Positions 1 to 8,450 of a stretch of 60,239 bases of DNA are shown piece by piece. Position 1 is the first letter of the stretch, and every line of letters begins with the position of its first letter. The position numbers were made by a program, and so were the translations under genes. This DNA comes from an uncultured Eubacteriales bacterium. Lineage in GTDB: Bacteria; Bacillota; Clostridia; Oscillospirales; Acutalibacteraceae. The DNA lies in the NCBI GenBank assembly GCA_934445015.1, contig CAKSDJ010000004.1, forward strand, positions 1-60,239, written 5' to 3'. A model generated the notes under the pieces. The model made no database searches. It saw only the letters and a program-made list of their open reading frames with translations, and was not told the DNA's origin.

Positions 1-124
1 CCGGCGCTGTTAAGCGTTGTGCTCAGTGCTAAGTATGCAAGCTGATCGGGCGTTTCAATTATGTACGGATCTGACTTAGTGCCTGAACCGCTTTCAAATC
101 CTGTTGCCTTTGTGCCGTCCCAAG
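1..124. repeat. Direct repeat copy A inside the surface protein gene
   Basis: Gap-free match at the DNA level to 1108-1231 (constant offset of 1107 bases), with blocks such as AAGCGTTGTGCTCAG and CAATTATGTACGGATC conserved. It encodes the WDGT/DPYII/QLAYLALS module. Extent to the left is unknown because of the window edge. Confidence 0.85.
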
Positions 125-1367
125 AATCTGCAACTTCGGCAATTGATACTGTGTATCCGCAGTCACAAACCTTTTTCATCGCAACAACATCTTCAACAAA
201 ATTGTGCGTTTCTGTCATGCTTTTTCCGCAATCGGAGCAAACTACTTTATGTGTTGCAGCATCATTTTGTGTAAGAGAAAGTTTATGATTTATTCTTAAA
301 TCGGGGTATTCGCCGTCAAAAGCAATGAGTTTTGACCAATCAAGTTCGGTCATATTTGCTTTTGCGGACGCGCCCTTCATACTATCGGCGCCAACCGTTT
401 TGATGCCGGTGTATTTTGCATCTACTGTCTGATCGGTGTAGATGCCTGAATAGTCGCCGGGTTGATTGCACTTTGTACCGATTGTTCTTGCAGAGCCTTC
501 AGACACTACCGAATAAGGCAAAGTGCCGATAGATACGGAACTTCTGATCGTCACAGATGAACCGTAGTTTGATGATGTGCCTATGAATCCGCCCGTAATA
601 TCGGTTGCGGCTGTAATATTATTTTTTACCAGGCAGTTCGAAATCACACCGCCGTTGTGAACTACGGTGCCTATCAATGCACCCGATGTTCTGTTGCATA
701 CGGAATTTGCATTTCCGTTATCCGAAATATAGCAGTTCTCTACCACACAACTCTCAAGATTGACTGTGTTGCCGGGAGAGCCGTTTGCAAAACCGATAAT
801 ACCGCCCGAATAATGATAACCGCTTATGAACGAATTCATAACAGTTACATTTTTGACTGTACAGCTTTTATCGGAGTTATTAGTATTCAAGCTCGTGAAC
901 AGGCCGCAATATCCGTCTTTTGAATAAAGATTGTATATTATCGCGCCGTTACCGTCAAAATTACCGCTGAATTTTGCGCTGTCTGACTTCCAGTTGTGAT
1001 CTGAATTCTTTGCGGCAAGTTTTACATCGCCTACAGTAGAATCGAGCGTTATATCGCTCATACCGTTCATATTGAATACCGCATTTTCTACAACTTTGTA
1101 ATACTTGCCTGCGCTGTCAAGCGTTGTGCTCAGCGCTAAGTATGCAAGCTGCTCGGCATTGGCAATTATGTACGGATCCGCCTGTGTGCCCGAACCGCCG
1201 GCAAAAGCGTTTGCCTGTGTTCCGTCCCAAGTGTCGGTAACGGCAACGGCGGCACCTGCAGTTAAGTTTGTGCCGGTAACTGCCGTAAAAACAGATACCG
1301 CAACAACCGCAAATGCAAGAGCAACGCTTAATAAGTGTTTACTGATTTTTGATACGTTGTTTTTCAT
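1..1367 (-). CDS. Secreted repeat surface protein, 5' part only (runs off left edge)
   Basis: An uninterrupted minus-strand frame of 455 codons runs from an ATG at 1367 (AAGGGAG ribosome site) to base 1 without a stop, so the C-terminus is missing. The first ~40 residues are a signal peptide (Lys-containing start, hydrophobic core, AGAA-like end). A module beginning WDGT...GSGT..DPYII, then QLAYLALSTTL, starts near residue 48 and again near residue 420, close to the edge. Between them is a Gly/Asn-rich region of the GLUG/right-handed beta-helix style with repeated GG.IG.., then Cys pairs (CSDCG, CDCG). This looks like a large cell-surface adhesin or polysaccharide-interacting protein of gut Clostridia. 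Specific function unknown. Plus-strand ORFs in this stretch are shadows. Confidence 0.85.
   Translation of the reverse strand, partial: MKNNVSKISKHLLSVALAFAVVAVSVFTAVTGTNLTAGAAVAVTDTWDGTQANAFAGGSGTQADPYIIANAEQLAYLALSTTLDSAGKYYKVVENAVFNMNGMSDITLDSTVGDVKLAAKNSDHNWKSDSAKFSGNFDGNGAIIYNLYSKDGYCGLFTSLNTNNSDKSCTVKNVTVMNSFISGYHYSGGIIGFANGSPGNTVNLESCVVENCYISDNGNANSVCNRTSGALIGTVVHNGGVISNCLVKNNITAATDITGGFIGTSSNYGSSVTIRSSVSIGTLPYSVVSEGSARTIGTKCNQPGDYSGIYTDQTVDAKYTGIKTVGADSMKGASAKANMTELDWSKLIAFDGEYPDLRINHKLSLTQNDAATHKVVCSDCGKSMTETHNFVEDVVAMKKVCDCGYTVSIAEVADSWDGTKATGFESGSGTKSDPYIIETPDQLAYLALSTTLNSA
1108..1231. repeat. Direct repeat copy B inside the surface protein gene
   Basis: Partner of 1-124; encodes the first WDGT/DPYII/QLAYLALS module directly after the signal peptide. 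DNA divergence is modest and mostly at third positions, which suggests duplication with selection on the protein. Confidence 0.85.
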
Positions 1368-1425
1368 AAAAAACTCCCTTTCCGTATATACTCAACCCAT
1401 CGTATATAGGCTATTATTCGATTTT

Positions 1426-1454
1426 ATTATAGCGACAATACATCTTTCGGTCAA
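1426..1454 (-). promoter_or_regulatory. Sigma-A promoter for the surface protein
   Basis: Read on the minus strand: TTGACC (1454-1449), 17-base spacer, TATAAT (1431-1426), about 60 bases upstream of the ATG at 1367. Confidence 0.7.
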
Positions 1455-1513
1455 GCGATTACGACAACAGAATATTTTATATTAAATTTATTCAAAACTT
1501 ACAATAAATTTCG

Positions 1514-1540
1514 AACAAGCAATGCAAATATTTGCTTGTT
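1514..1540. promoter_or_regulatory. Inverted repeat in divergent intergenic region
   Basis: Perfect 9-base arms AACAAGCAA (1514-1522) and TTGCTTGTT (1532-1540) around a 9-base centre. It lies just upstream of the plus-strand -35 at 1556 and upstream of the divergent minus promoter at 1454. Either an operator for an unknown regulator or a cruciform-forming spacer. Apart from this and the two promoters, I see nothing else in 1368-1705. Confidence 0.45.
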
Positions 1541-1555
1541 TGACGAAAGTTTCGC

Positions 1556-1584
1556 TTGAATATCACCCTAATATAATGTATAAT
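1556..1584 (+). promoter_or_regulatory. Candidate promoter of the ABC transporter operon
   Basis: TTGAAT (1556-1561), 17-base spacer, TATAAT (1579-1584). About 120 bases of leader precede the ATG at 1706. A weaker TTTACA-based alternative lies nearer the gene around 1640-1665. Confidence 0.5.
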
Positions 1585-1705
1585 GTTTTTGATTACTTTT
1601 GTAAATATATATGTGTGCAATTATGATTAACATTTTGTTTACAAATTAAATAAATTTGTCTGATAAGATAAATTGAAAACTTTATCGCAAAAAGGAGTAG
1701 TAAAA

Positions 1706-2758
1706 ATGATTGAAGTTACAGGCCTCAGCAAAAGGTACGGTAATTACCTTGCGGTTAAAAACGTAAGTTTTTCAATCGAAAAAGGTGAAATTGTCGGTTT
1801 TTTGGGCCCTAACGGTGCCGGTAAATCCACAATAATGAACATACTTACGGGTTATCTTTCGCTGACACGCGGCAAAGTTACCATCGACGGGTTCGACATT
1901 ACCGAAGACCCCGAAAAGGCAAAACGCCGCATAGGATATTTGCCTGAGATCCCACCGCTTTATACGGATATGAAGGTGCGTGAGTATCTTAACTTTGTCT
2001 ATGACCTTAAAAAAGTTAAATTTCCCAAAAAGCCGCATATTGATGAGATAATGCGTCTTGTAAGAATTGACAATGTTCAAAACAGACTTATTTCAAACCT
2101 TTCAAAAGGTTATCGTCAACGCGTAGGTTTTGCTCAGGCGCTTATAGGCAATCCGGATGTACTTATACTTGACGAGCCTACCGTAGGACTTGACCCGCAG
2201 CAAATAATCGAGATACGAAATCTGATTGCAAAATTGGGCAAAAATCACACTATTATTTTATCATCTCATATACTCTCCGAAATACAGGCAGTCTGCGACA
2301 GAATAATTATCATAAACTACGGTGAAATAATCGCCGATGATTTGCAGGACAATCTGTCGGATAAACTTTCTGTTGACAAAAATCTTGTTGTGCGCGTTGT
2401 ATGCGACGCGCAGGATATGCTTTCTGCACTGAAATCGGTTAAGGGCGTAAAAAGTGTTACGCTTCTCGGCAAAAAAGAAAACGGTGCATATGATTTTGAA
2501 ATTGTACCCGAAGACGGAGCCGATATTCGCGCTGCTGTTTCGGCAAGAATTGCCGAACGCAAAAAACCGTTACTTTCGCTTACGAGCAACAGTTTATCGC
2601 TTGAGCAAATGTTTTTGAAATTAACGCAAGCCCCGAACAACGACGAGGCACGACGTATGTTAGGTATTAAAAACGAAGACATTATAAGCGATAAAGACAG
2701 TGTCGACGCAGACACTGCAAATGAAACGGAAAACACACCGAAGGAGGAAAACGAATAA
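1706..2758 (+). CDS. ABC transporter ATP-binding protein, GldA-like
   Basis: The ATPase of a Gld-type (ABC-2) membrane transporter. Visible motifs: Walker A GPNGAGKST near residue 35, signature LSKGYRQRVG near 135, Walker B LILDEPTVGLDP near 155 and switch His in SSHIL near 190. The first 300 residues are the usual ATPase plus accessory region; the last ~35 residues form an acidic tail unusual for the family. ATG 1706 is chosen because AAAGGAG sits at 1691-1697; an in-frame TTG at 1673 has no ribosome site. It overlaps the next gene by one base (TAATG), so translation is coupled. First gene of a four-gene operon with permease, GldG-like and DUF4340 proteins. Substrate unknown; no gliding genes are present. 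Confidence 0.92.
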   Translation: MIEVTGLSKRYGNYLAVKNVSFSIEKGEIVGFLGPNGAGKSTIMNILTGYLSLTRGKVTIDGFDITEDPEKAKRRIGYLPEIPPLYTDMKVREYLNFVYDLKKVKFPKKPHIDEIMRLVRIDNVQNRLISNLSKGYRQRVGFAQALIGNPDVLILDEPTVGLDPQQIIEIRNLIAKLGKNHTIILSSHILSEIQAVCDRIIIINYGEIIADDLQDNLSDKLSVDKNLVVRVVCDAQDMLSALKSVKGVKSVTLLGKKENGAYDFEIVPEDGADIRAAVSARIAERKKPLLSLTSNSLSLEQMFLKLTQAPNNDEARRMLGIKNEDIISDKDSVDADTANETENTPKEENE

Positions 2759-3504
2759 TGATTGCTGTATTTAAACGAGAATTCAGGTCGTATTTTACAA
2801 ACCCTCTCGGCTATATTATCCTTGCTTTATCTTACGCATTTTTAGGTAATTTTTTTGCGGAATATTATGCTGCAGGTGCGCCGTATGTTGAATTTGTGGT
2901 GCTGGGTATAGCGCAGATTTTGCTTTTTATTATTCCGGCTATTACGATGCGGCTTTTCAGTGAAGAGAGCCGTCAGAAGACAAACCAGATATTACTTACT
3001 TCGCCGGTTAAGCCGATAGGCATAGTAATGGGTAAATTTTTAGCATCTATGTCGCTTTATGCTATTTGCTTTGCGCCTACAATCATTTATCAGATAATAG
3101 TTGCGTCGCACGTATCGGTAAACCTTTTTTATTACATATATTCACTTATAGGTATTCTGCTTTTCGGTGCCGCGCTGATATCGGTCGGTATGTTTATTTC
3201 TTCGCTCACCGAGAGTCCGGCTTTGGCAATTACGTTTTCTATCATTATAGATATATTCATTTTGTTTTCGGGCAGCATAGCAAACAGCATAAATATGCCG
3301 TCTTCAAACACGTGGTACTCAAAACTGTGGTCCCTTGTTTTGTCGCTCATTGTAAAACTGCTCAACGGTTTGGATTTTGTAAGTGTTCTTGACAGTTTCG
3401 GCAATCAGGCGTTTGTTGTTAAAGACGTTGTGTTCTTTATAAGCATTGCGGCGGCATTTATATTCTTGACCGAACGTTCGCTTGAGAAGAGAAGATGGTC
3501 GTAA
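2758..3504 (+). CDS. ABC-2 type permease, GldF-like
   Basis: A 248-residue integral membrane protein with about six hydrophobic helices (near 15-35, 55-75, 95-120, 130-155, 165-185 and 220-240), beginning MIAVFKREFRSYFTNP, the typical start of this family. The segment around residue 70 (EESRQKTNQILLTSPV) matches the conserved amphipathic loop of GldF/NosY-type permeases. It pairs with the upstream ATPase to form the transporter core. Start overlaps the upstream stop. The extracytoplasmic partner is the following GldG-like gene. Substrate unknown. Confidence 0.88.
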   Translation: MIAVFKREFRSYFTNPLGYIILALSYAFLGNFFAEYYAAGAPYVEFVVLGIAQILLFIIPAITMRLFSEESRQKTNQILLTSPVKPIGIVMGKFLASMSLYAICFAPTIIYQIIVASHVSVNLFYYIYSLIGILLFGAALISVGMFISSLTESPALAITFSIIIDIFILFSGSIANSINMPSSNTWYSKLWSLVLSLIVKLLNGLDFVSVLDSFGNQAFVVKDVVFFISIAAAFIFLTERSLEKRRWS

Positions 3505-3521
3505 TGAGGAGGTACAAAACT

Positions 3522-5147
3522 ATGAAAAAAGAAGATAAAAGTTTAATTGAATCCTCTGACAACACCGAACTTACAGTTAAAGAGGTTAAGAAGAATAAGA
3601 AAATGAAAAAACCTAAAAACAAAAAAGTCAAGAACGAAATGTTGTTGAAAAAAGGCAGTTATTCTATTGCGATTACAGCTATTGTTCTTGTAGGTCTTAT
3701 AGTTTTCAATTGGCTTGTAGGAGTGCTTTCAGACCGTTTTAATCTTGAAGTCGATATGACAAGCGATAAAAAGAATTCTATAAGTGAAGAAAATGTTGAA
3801 TATTTAAAATCAATCAAAGATGAGGTTAATATAACCGTCTGCGGAAAAGAAGAGGGTTTTGCGGAAAACATGGCTTATTATGCTCAAAGGGCTCTTTATG
3901 TATCCGCCAATTCAGAGTACTTTGAGCAAACTGTAAACCTAATAAAAAAATATCCGGCATACAATGATAGAATAAAAGTACAGTATATTGATATGCAGTC
4001 TACTGAATATACTGCAATTACATCAAACTATCCTACTTATGACCTTACATTTGGAGATTTGATAGTATCAAGTACCATCAATGGTAAAGAGCGTGTAAGG
4101 GTTTTAACATTCGATGATATTTATGTATTGGGACAGGATTCAAGTTCATCTTATTCGTCTTATTCATCTGTCACAGCTAACAGACTTGAAACGTCTCTTA
4201 CAAGTGCCATTGCTTATGTTACAAGCACAGAAATCAAAAAAGCGGCGCTTTTGACCGGTCACAGCAACAACAGTTATGCCGACGCGTATACAGAATTGCT
4301 TACCATAAACAATTATGAAATTACCGAAATTTCCGATTCAATTATATCTGAAATTTCAAATGAGTACGATGTTATAATTGTTTCGGCACCGTCAATTGAT
4401 TTTTTGGGCTCGGAACTTGATGCTATATCTGAATTCCTTGATAACGACGGAAAATTAAACAAAGGCCTGATGTTTTTTGCCGATGCTACCTGCCCTTCAC
4501 TTCCGAATTTCTATTCATTCCTGCAGCAGTGGGGCATCTCGGTAGGCGAAGGAATACTGTTCGAAAAGAACGAAAATAATTATATAAATAAAAAATCAAC
4601 AATTGGCATATATAAAACCCAACTTGAGGATGACGACATAAACGAGAGCATTGACACGGTAATTGCCGATTATAACGTTCCTATGAATGTTTGCGAAACA
4701 TCATCAACCAAGAGAACCTCAAAAGCTTTAATGCAAACGCTTAATTCGGTATTTGTTGCCCCCGTAGGTTCTTCAAACGATTATACCAGTTCGGATACAA
4801 AGCAGTTTGACAGCGTAATTCAGTCTGAAGAAGCGGTTTATGATGCAGATAACAACCGCCTCACAAGTTATATTATGGCGTTTTCAAGCGTTGAATTTGT
4901 TCAGTCTACCTGGGCTTCACAAAACAGCCTTGGCAATCAGGACATAACAATTGCCTGCACCGACCGCGCAGCACACAGAGAATCCGGAGTTAAATTCACA
5001 TCAAAAGTTATTACCAATGAAAGTTTTGCCGCGGATGTGTCACAACGCAGTGTTAAAACAGTAAAGGCAATATTTGCCGTTATTATACCGATAGTTATGG
5101 TATCTATAGGTATTTATGTATATGTAAGGAGAAAAGATGCGCGATGA
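3522..5147 (+). CDS. GldG-like ABC transporter auxiliary protein
   Basis: About 541 residues. Lys-rich cytoplasmic N-terminus (~45 residues), a membrane helix around 45-70, a long extracytoplasmic domain and a second helix near the C-terminus followed by RRK. The segment DMTSDKKNSISEEN..YLKSI.DEVNITV after the first helix is characteristic of GldG/ABC_transp_aux proteins, whose central part resembles IFT52/ThuA-type folds (LLTGHSNN..., IIVSAPS). The start at 3522 is preferred because AGGAGG lies at 3507-3512; ATGs at 3495 and 3504 overlap that site or the previous gene's stop. Likely works outside the membrane with the ATPase/permease pair; molecular role in Firmicutes is not established. Confidence 0.85.
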   Translation: MKKEDKSLIESSDNTELTVKEVKKNKKMKKPKNKKVKNEMLLKKGSYSIAITAIVLVGLIVFNWLVGVLSDRFNLEVDMTSDKKNSISEENVEYLKSIKDEVNITVCGKEEGFAENMAYYAQRALYVSANSEYFEQTVNLIKKYPAYNDRIKVQYIDMQSTEYTAITSNYPTYDLTFGDLIVSSTINGKERVRVLTFDDIYVLGQDSSSSYSSYSSVTANRLETSLTSAIAYVTSTEIKKAALLTGHSNNSYADAYTELLTINNYEITEISDSIISEISNEYDVIIVSAPSIDFLGSELDAISEFLDNDGKLNKGLMFFADATCPSLPNFYSFLQQWGISVGEGILFEKNENNYINKKSTIGIYKTQLEDDDINESIDTVIADYNVPMNVCETSSTKRTSKALMQTLNSVFVAPVGSSNDYTSSDTKQFDSVIQSEEAVYDADNNRLTSYIMAFSSVEFVQSTWASQNSLGNQDITIACTDRAAHRESGVKFTSKVITNESFAADVSQRSVKTVKAIFAVIIPIVMVSIGIYVYVRRKDAR

Positions 5148-6772
5148 GTGATTTTCCCGAAAGCAATGATCAAAACACATCGGAAGAAAGTTTAACAGAA
5201 GAAACATCCACAAAAGAAAATGTTGCAGAAGAAACCGCTAACGAAGAAAGCACTGTTTTTTCTGCCCCTGTTGAGCATAAGGATAAAGTTCCGGCTAAAA
5301 GCGGTAAAAAACGAATTATTTCAATTATAGCCGCCTGTCTTGCAGTCTTAATACTTGCAGGCGGCACGGTAGCCATTATAAAACTTATCCCCGAAATGAA
5401 AGATGATGAAACGTCAAGTTCGGTATTTGATGATATAACCGTTGTTGAAACCGATTCAAAAGACTTTAAATCAGTAACAGTAACCAACTCAAACGGCGAA
5501 TTCAAACTGATAACAAAACAAATTGAATCGACTGATGATGACGGTCAAACCGAGACTACCGACTATTGGTGTGTTGACGGTGTTGATGTCAGCAAACTCA
5601 GTAACACAACCATGAACTCAATAGTTTCGGCTGCTGCAAGCGTTACGGCAAGCCGCGAAATAACAACAAAAACTCCGTCTGAGTGCGGTTTTGACAATCC
5701 TAAAATCAAGGTGAAAGTCGAATCAGAATCACATGACCCTTACACCATTTTAGTTGGCGATGAGTCACCCGACGGGCTTGGTTCGTACCTTATGTTAGAA
5801 GGCGTAGATACCATTTATGTAGCACCGGAGACCGCATTTTCAAGTTTTGATTTTGCACTGATTGATCTTGCAGATAAAACTTCAATACCTGCGACAACAT
5901 TTACATCTGATACTACTGCCAACAAAGCCGATGACGGGTCTTATGTTTACTTTGATTCAATAAAACTATCGGGTAAACTCTTTCCGGATATGATTACAAT
6001 AATCAATAACCCCCAGAAAAATGATTCGTCTGAACTCGTGCAGTATTTAATTACAACACCTATGCAAAGATATGCAAACAGTGAAAATCTCACATCAATT
6101 GTGGATCTGTTTTCAAAAGAAATAACCGTTTCGGGGGCGTGTGCGTTTGATATAAACGATAAAACTCTCAGCGAATTTGGACTTGACGAACCGGATGCCG
6201 TAGTTTGTATGACAATCAACGGTGAGGCGCGCACTTTTAGAATTTCTGCCCTTGACGACGGTAACTACGCCGTGGTATATGACGGTGCAACCATGATTCG
6301 TAAAGTTGCAGCAGGTTCATTTGGATTCTTAAATTACAAATCAGAAGATCTTTACTACAAAAATGTATTTATGAACTCAATAAATGATATTAAGAGTCTT
6401 AAACTAAATGACGGCGACGGCGAAATTGAGTTTGGTATATCTTATGAAGAAGACGCAGACTCTAAAAAAACGTATCATATTACGTCAGGCGGTAAAGAAA
6501 TCTCCGCATCGTATTTCCAAAGTTTTTATGCCGGTTTTGTAGGTATTCAATGTATTGATTTTTCTGTTGAACAAACAACCCAGGAACCCGAAGGCAAATT
6601 AACATTTACGTTTAATGACGGTTCTGAAACGGTAATAGAATTCTTCAGAATTAACGGCAGCGAGTGTCAATACAGTTTAAACGGTATAAGTATGGGTAAA
6701 ATTCCATCGTCATCGTACAACAAGATGATTAAAAACATTAAACTTGTATCGCAGGATAAGCAACCGACCTAA
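5144..6772 (+). CDS. DUF4340 domain membrane-anchored protein
   Basis: A 542-residue protein with an acidic Glu/Thr-rich cytoplasmic N-terminus (~50 residues), one membrane helix near 57-80 and a large extracytoplasmic part. Two similar DUF4340-type modules are visible, each with an S..CGFDNPK or SEFGLDEP element and a following strand-rich region. DUF4340 proteins are usually encoded directly after GldG-like proteins, as here, and are thought to be part of the same exporter. ATGA overlap with the upstream gene indicates coupling; AAGGAG at 5126-5131. Last gene of the operon, followed by two terminator hairpins. Confidence 0.8.
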   Translation: MSDFPESNDQNTSEESLTEETSTKENVAEETANEESTVFSAPVEHKDKVPAKSGKKRIISIIAACLAVLILAGGTVAIIKLIPEMKDDETSSSVFDDITVVETDSKDFKSVTVTNSNGEFKLITKQIESTDDDGQTETTDYWCVDGVDVSKLSNTTMNSIVSAAASVTASREITTKTPSECGFDNPKIKVKVESESHDPYTILVGDESPDGLGSYLMLEGVDTIYVAPETAFSSFDFALIDLADKTSIPATTFTSDTTANKADDGSYVYFDSIKLSGKLFPDMITIINNPQKNDSSELVQYLITTPMQRYANSENLTSIVDLFSKEITVSGACAFDINDKTLSEFGLDEPDAVVCMTINGEARTFRISALDDGNYAVVYDGATMIRKVAAGSFGFLNYKSEDLYYKNVFMNSINDIKSLKLNDGDGEIEFGISYEEDADSKKTYHITSGGKEISASYFQSFYAGFVGIQCIDFSVEQTTQEPEGKLTFTFNDGSETVIEFFRINGSECQYSLNGISMGKIPSSSYNKMIKNIKLVSQDKQPT

Positions 6773-6786
6773 ATTTAAACAAAAAT

Positions 6787-6825
6787 AAAATTAAGCCCCT
6801 TGTGTTAAACAGGGGGCTTAATTTT
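6787..6825. terminator. Bidirectional terminator hairpin
   Basis: Arms 6787-6802 and 6810-6825 (AAAATTAAGCCCC.TTG / CA.GGGGCTTAATTTT) with one mismatch and a 7-base loop; T-rich on both strands. Lies between the convergent DUF4340 and methyltransferase genes. Confidence 0.85.
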
Positions 6826-6833
6826 GCGCTTTT

Positions 6834-6869
6834 ACCGTTTATAACAGATAAAAAATAAACGGTTTTTTT
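6834..6869 (+). terminator. Second tandem terminator
   Basis: Arms ACCGTTTAT (6834-6842) and ATAAACGGT (6855-6863), perfect, followed by a run of seven T on the plus strand. Back-up terminator for the ABC operon. Confidence 0.75.
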
Positions 6870-6890
6870 ATATTTAAGATCACACTTTTA

Positions 6891-7796
6891 TTATTTTTTT
6901 ACGGCAAGGCAATAATTGACATGCTCAAATGCTTTTATTTCGGCACCTGCCTTGTCAATAACATTCTTTTGAATATCATTCGGTGTAAGCAACTCATAAA
7001 TACCGAAACCGTTATTTTTTAACATACATTCAAGCTGTGAATAAGAAAAAGCCGATTTCATAGGCTCACCGCCAACCTTTGCCATCATAATTGTATTTTG
7101 TATCCGCCTTTCATTTGCTGTAAAGAAATTTTCATCCGGATAATCAAACACAATCATACTGCCGTTTGCACAAAGGTTCGAAATATCACCAAGTGTTTTA
7201 TCAATTGCATCTTCCGTAAGATAATAGGTTACCCCCAGCCAGGAAAAGAAGGAACTTAAATCTTTTTTGAAACCGCTGCAAGTCAAACGTTCTGCCAAAC
7301 AGTCCTTTGTAAAATCCACCGGAACAAAATATAAGTTTTCGGGTACTTGCCAACCTGCACGGGTTATGCGTTTGATTTTGTCCGCCTGCGTCAGTGGGTG
7401 ATCCGCTTCAAATACCCTGCAGTTTTTCAAAAATTCTTTTTCACGAAAGGCAAACGTATCAAGACCCGCACCGAGTATGACACATTGCTTTGTTCCGTTA
7501 AACATTTCAGATTTAAGCATTTGTTCGGTATATGCCGCACGGCACAGGGGTGAAGGGGCAATATGGGTATTTACGATTTTTCGTAACAGTTCTTTAGGCT
7601 TTTGATTTTCAAAGTCGGTCTGCGGTTCAAAAAACTGTGCACCGCCGAGTATGTAACCCTGAACAGTTTCATATTCTTCCGCGGTCATAAGTTCTTTTGC
7701 TAAATAATCCCTGAACACAGGATGTTTTTCATTTTCACAATGGAAAGACCGGCTGAATGCACTCATAAGTGACGTAACGCTGCTTTTGTTATCCAT
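6891..7796 (-). CDS. Class I SAM-dependent methyltransferase, leucine carboxyl methyltransferase-like family
   Basis: 301 residues. The SAM-binding loop VILGAGLDTFAFR near residues 105-117 and the acidic FEADHP motif at the end of the next strand are hallmarks of the LCM/PPM1-like family (TIGR00027 type); members methylate small molecules or protein carboxyls, and the substrate is not predictable here. Later SWLGVTYYL and IVFDYPDE fit the family core. Last gene of a minus-strand operon; ATG at 7796 follows the preceding TfoX-like stop by one base and has AAAGGAAA upstream. Cytoplasmic; no signal peptide. Confidence 0.8.
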   Translation of the reverse strand: MDNKSSVTSLMSAFSRSFHCENEKHPVFRDYLAKELMTAEEYETVQGYILGGAQFFEPQTDFENQKPKELLRKIVNTHIAPSPLCRAAYTEQMLKSEMFNGTKQCVILGAGLDTFAFREKEFLKNCRVFEADHPLTQADKIKRITRAGWQVPENLYFVPVDFTKDCLAERLTCSGFKKDLSSFFSWLGVTYYLTEDAIDKTLGDISNLCANGSMIVFDYPDENFFTANERRIQNTIMMAKVGGEPMKSAFSYSQLECMLKNNGFGIYELLTPNDIQKNVIDKAGAEIKAFEHVNYCLAVKK

Positions 7797-7797
7797 A

Positions 7798-8118
7798 TTA
7801 TTTCCTTTTGCTCCTCCTTTTGGGAACAGGTGTGATTTCAGTTAAAATTTCAATAACTTTTGATGTGAGTTCGCGGTTTTCAATATCAAGTATATAATGT
7901 TCTTTGGCACCGTCATAAGGAAAATTGCGCGGTGCGTCTTTCATTATTTTTTCAAGTTCCGGAACCTCTTTGACCATGACGCAATTATCGCATACAATCA
8001 ATATCGGTTTATCGTTTACGTATACAAGATACTCCCCAAACATCTTTTTATAAGTTACTCCGCTGACATTGTCTAATTGTTCTGCAACAAACTGAATGTA
8101 TTCTTTAGTTGTACCCAT
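7798..8118 (-). CDS. TfoX/Sxy N-terminal domain protein
   Basis: About 106 residues matching the stand-alone TfoX N-terminal domain: start MGTTKEYIQFVAEQL, KKMFGEYLVYVNDKPI in the middle and a Lys/Arg-rich C-terminus (PKRRSKRK). In Proteobacteria TfoX/Sxy controls competence, but single-domain Firmicute homologues are widespread and of unknown role. The ATG at 8118 is chosen for the AAAGGAG just upstream; a longer reading to 8166 would overlap the preceding gene and lacks a ribosome site. Sits between a glycine-zipper-like membrane protein and a methyltransferase in the same operon. Confidence 0.82.
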   Translation of the reverse strand: MGTTKEYIQFVAEQLDNVSGVTYKKMFGEYLVYVNDKPILIVCDNCVMVKEVPELEKIMKDAPRNFPYDGAKEHYILDIENRELTSKVIEILTEITPVPKRRSKRK

Positions 8119-8162
8119 TTTGACTCCTTTTTTCGGTATTGTGATTTTTATATCGCGTGATT

Positions 8163-8438
8163 TCACTTATCCCGACTATTCGGCTTGGAAATGCCCATAC
8201 CTATTGCAAGGCCCGCAAGCATACCCAAAGATATGCCTATGCCTGTATCGTTGCCAAGCATAGTTCCGAACGCTGTGCCGAGGCACATTCCGAGACACAT
8301 ACCCTCAGTGACGTAATTGTTATCCTCGCCTTCAGCATTATTTTTCTTTGTTAAACTTCTGAAAGCAAGAATAATTAAAAGAATTCCGATTGTCAACCAG
8401 GGTGCCGCAGCACGTATGAAATTTAAAACAGTATCCAT
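8163..8438 (-). CDS. Small membrane protein with glycine-zipper-like C-terminus
   Basis: 91 residues. One hydrophobic helix at about 13-27, a hydrophilic linker (KKNNAEGEDNN), then a Gly/Met-rich segment at 46-84 with regularly spaced Gly (GMCLGMCLGTAFGTMLG, then GIGISLGMLAGLAIGMG), typical of helix-packing glycine zippers. I do not recognise a named family; such small proteins are common in Clostridia operons with regulatory genes. The stop falls in the region upstream of the TfoX-like start, and the gene follows the 187-residue membrane protein by 12 bases. Function unknown. Confidence 0.7.
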   Translation of the reverse strand: MDTVLNFIRAAAPWLTIGILLIILAFRSLTKKNNAEGEDNNYVTEGMCLGMCLGTAFGTMLGNDTGIGISLGMLAGLAIGMGISKPNSRDK

Positions 8439-8450
8439 TACTCAATGAAC

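Noticed and set aside
61..1485. Plus-strand ORFs at 61-288, 657-923 and 1105-1485
   Set aside because: They are antisense shadows of the intact minus-strand surface protein frame that is open at the left edge.
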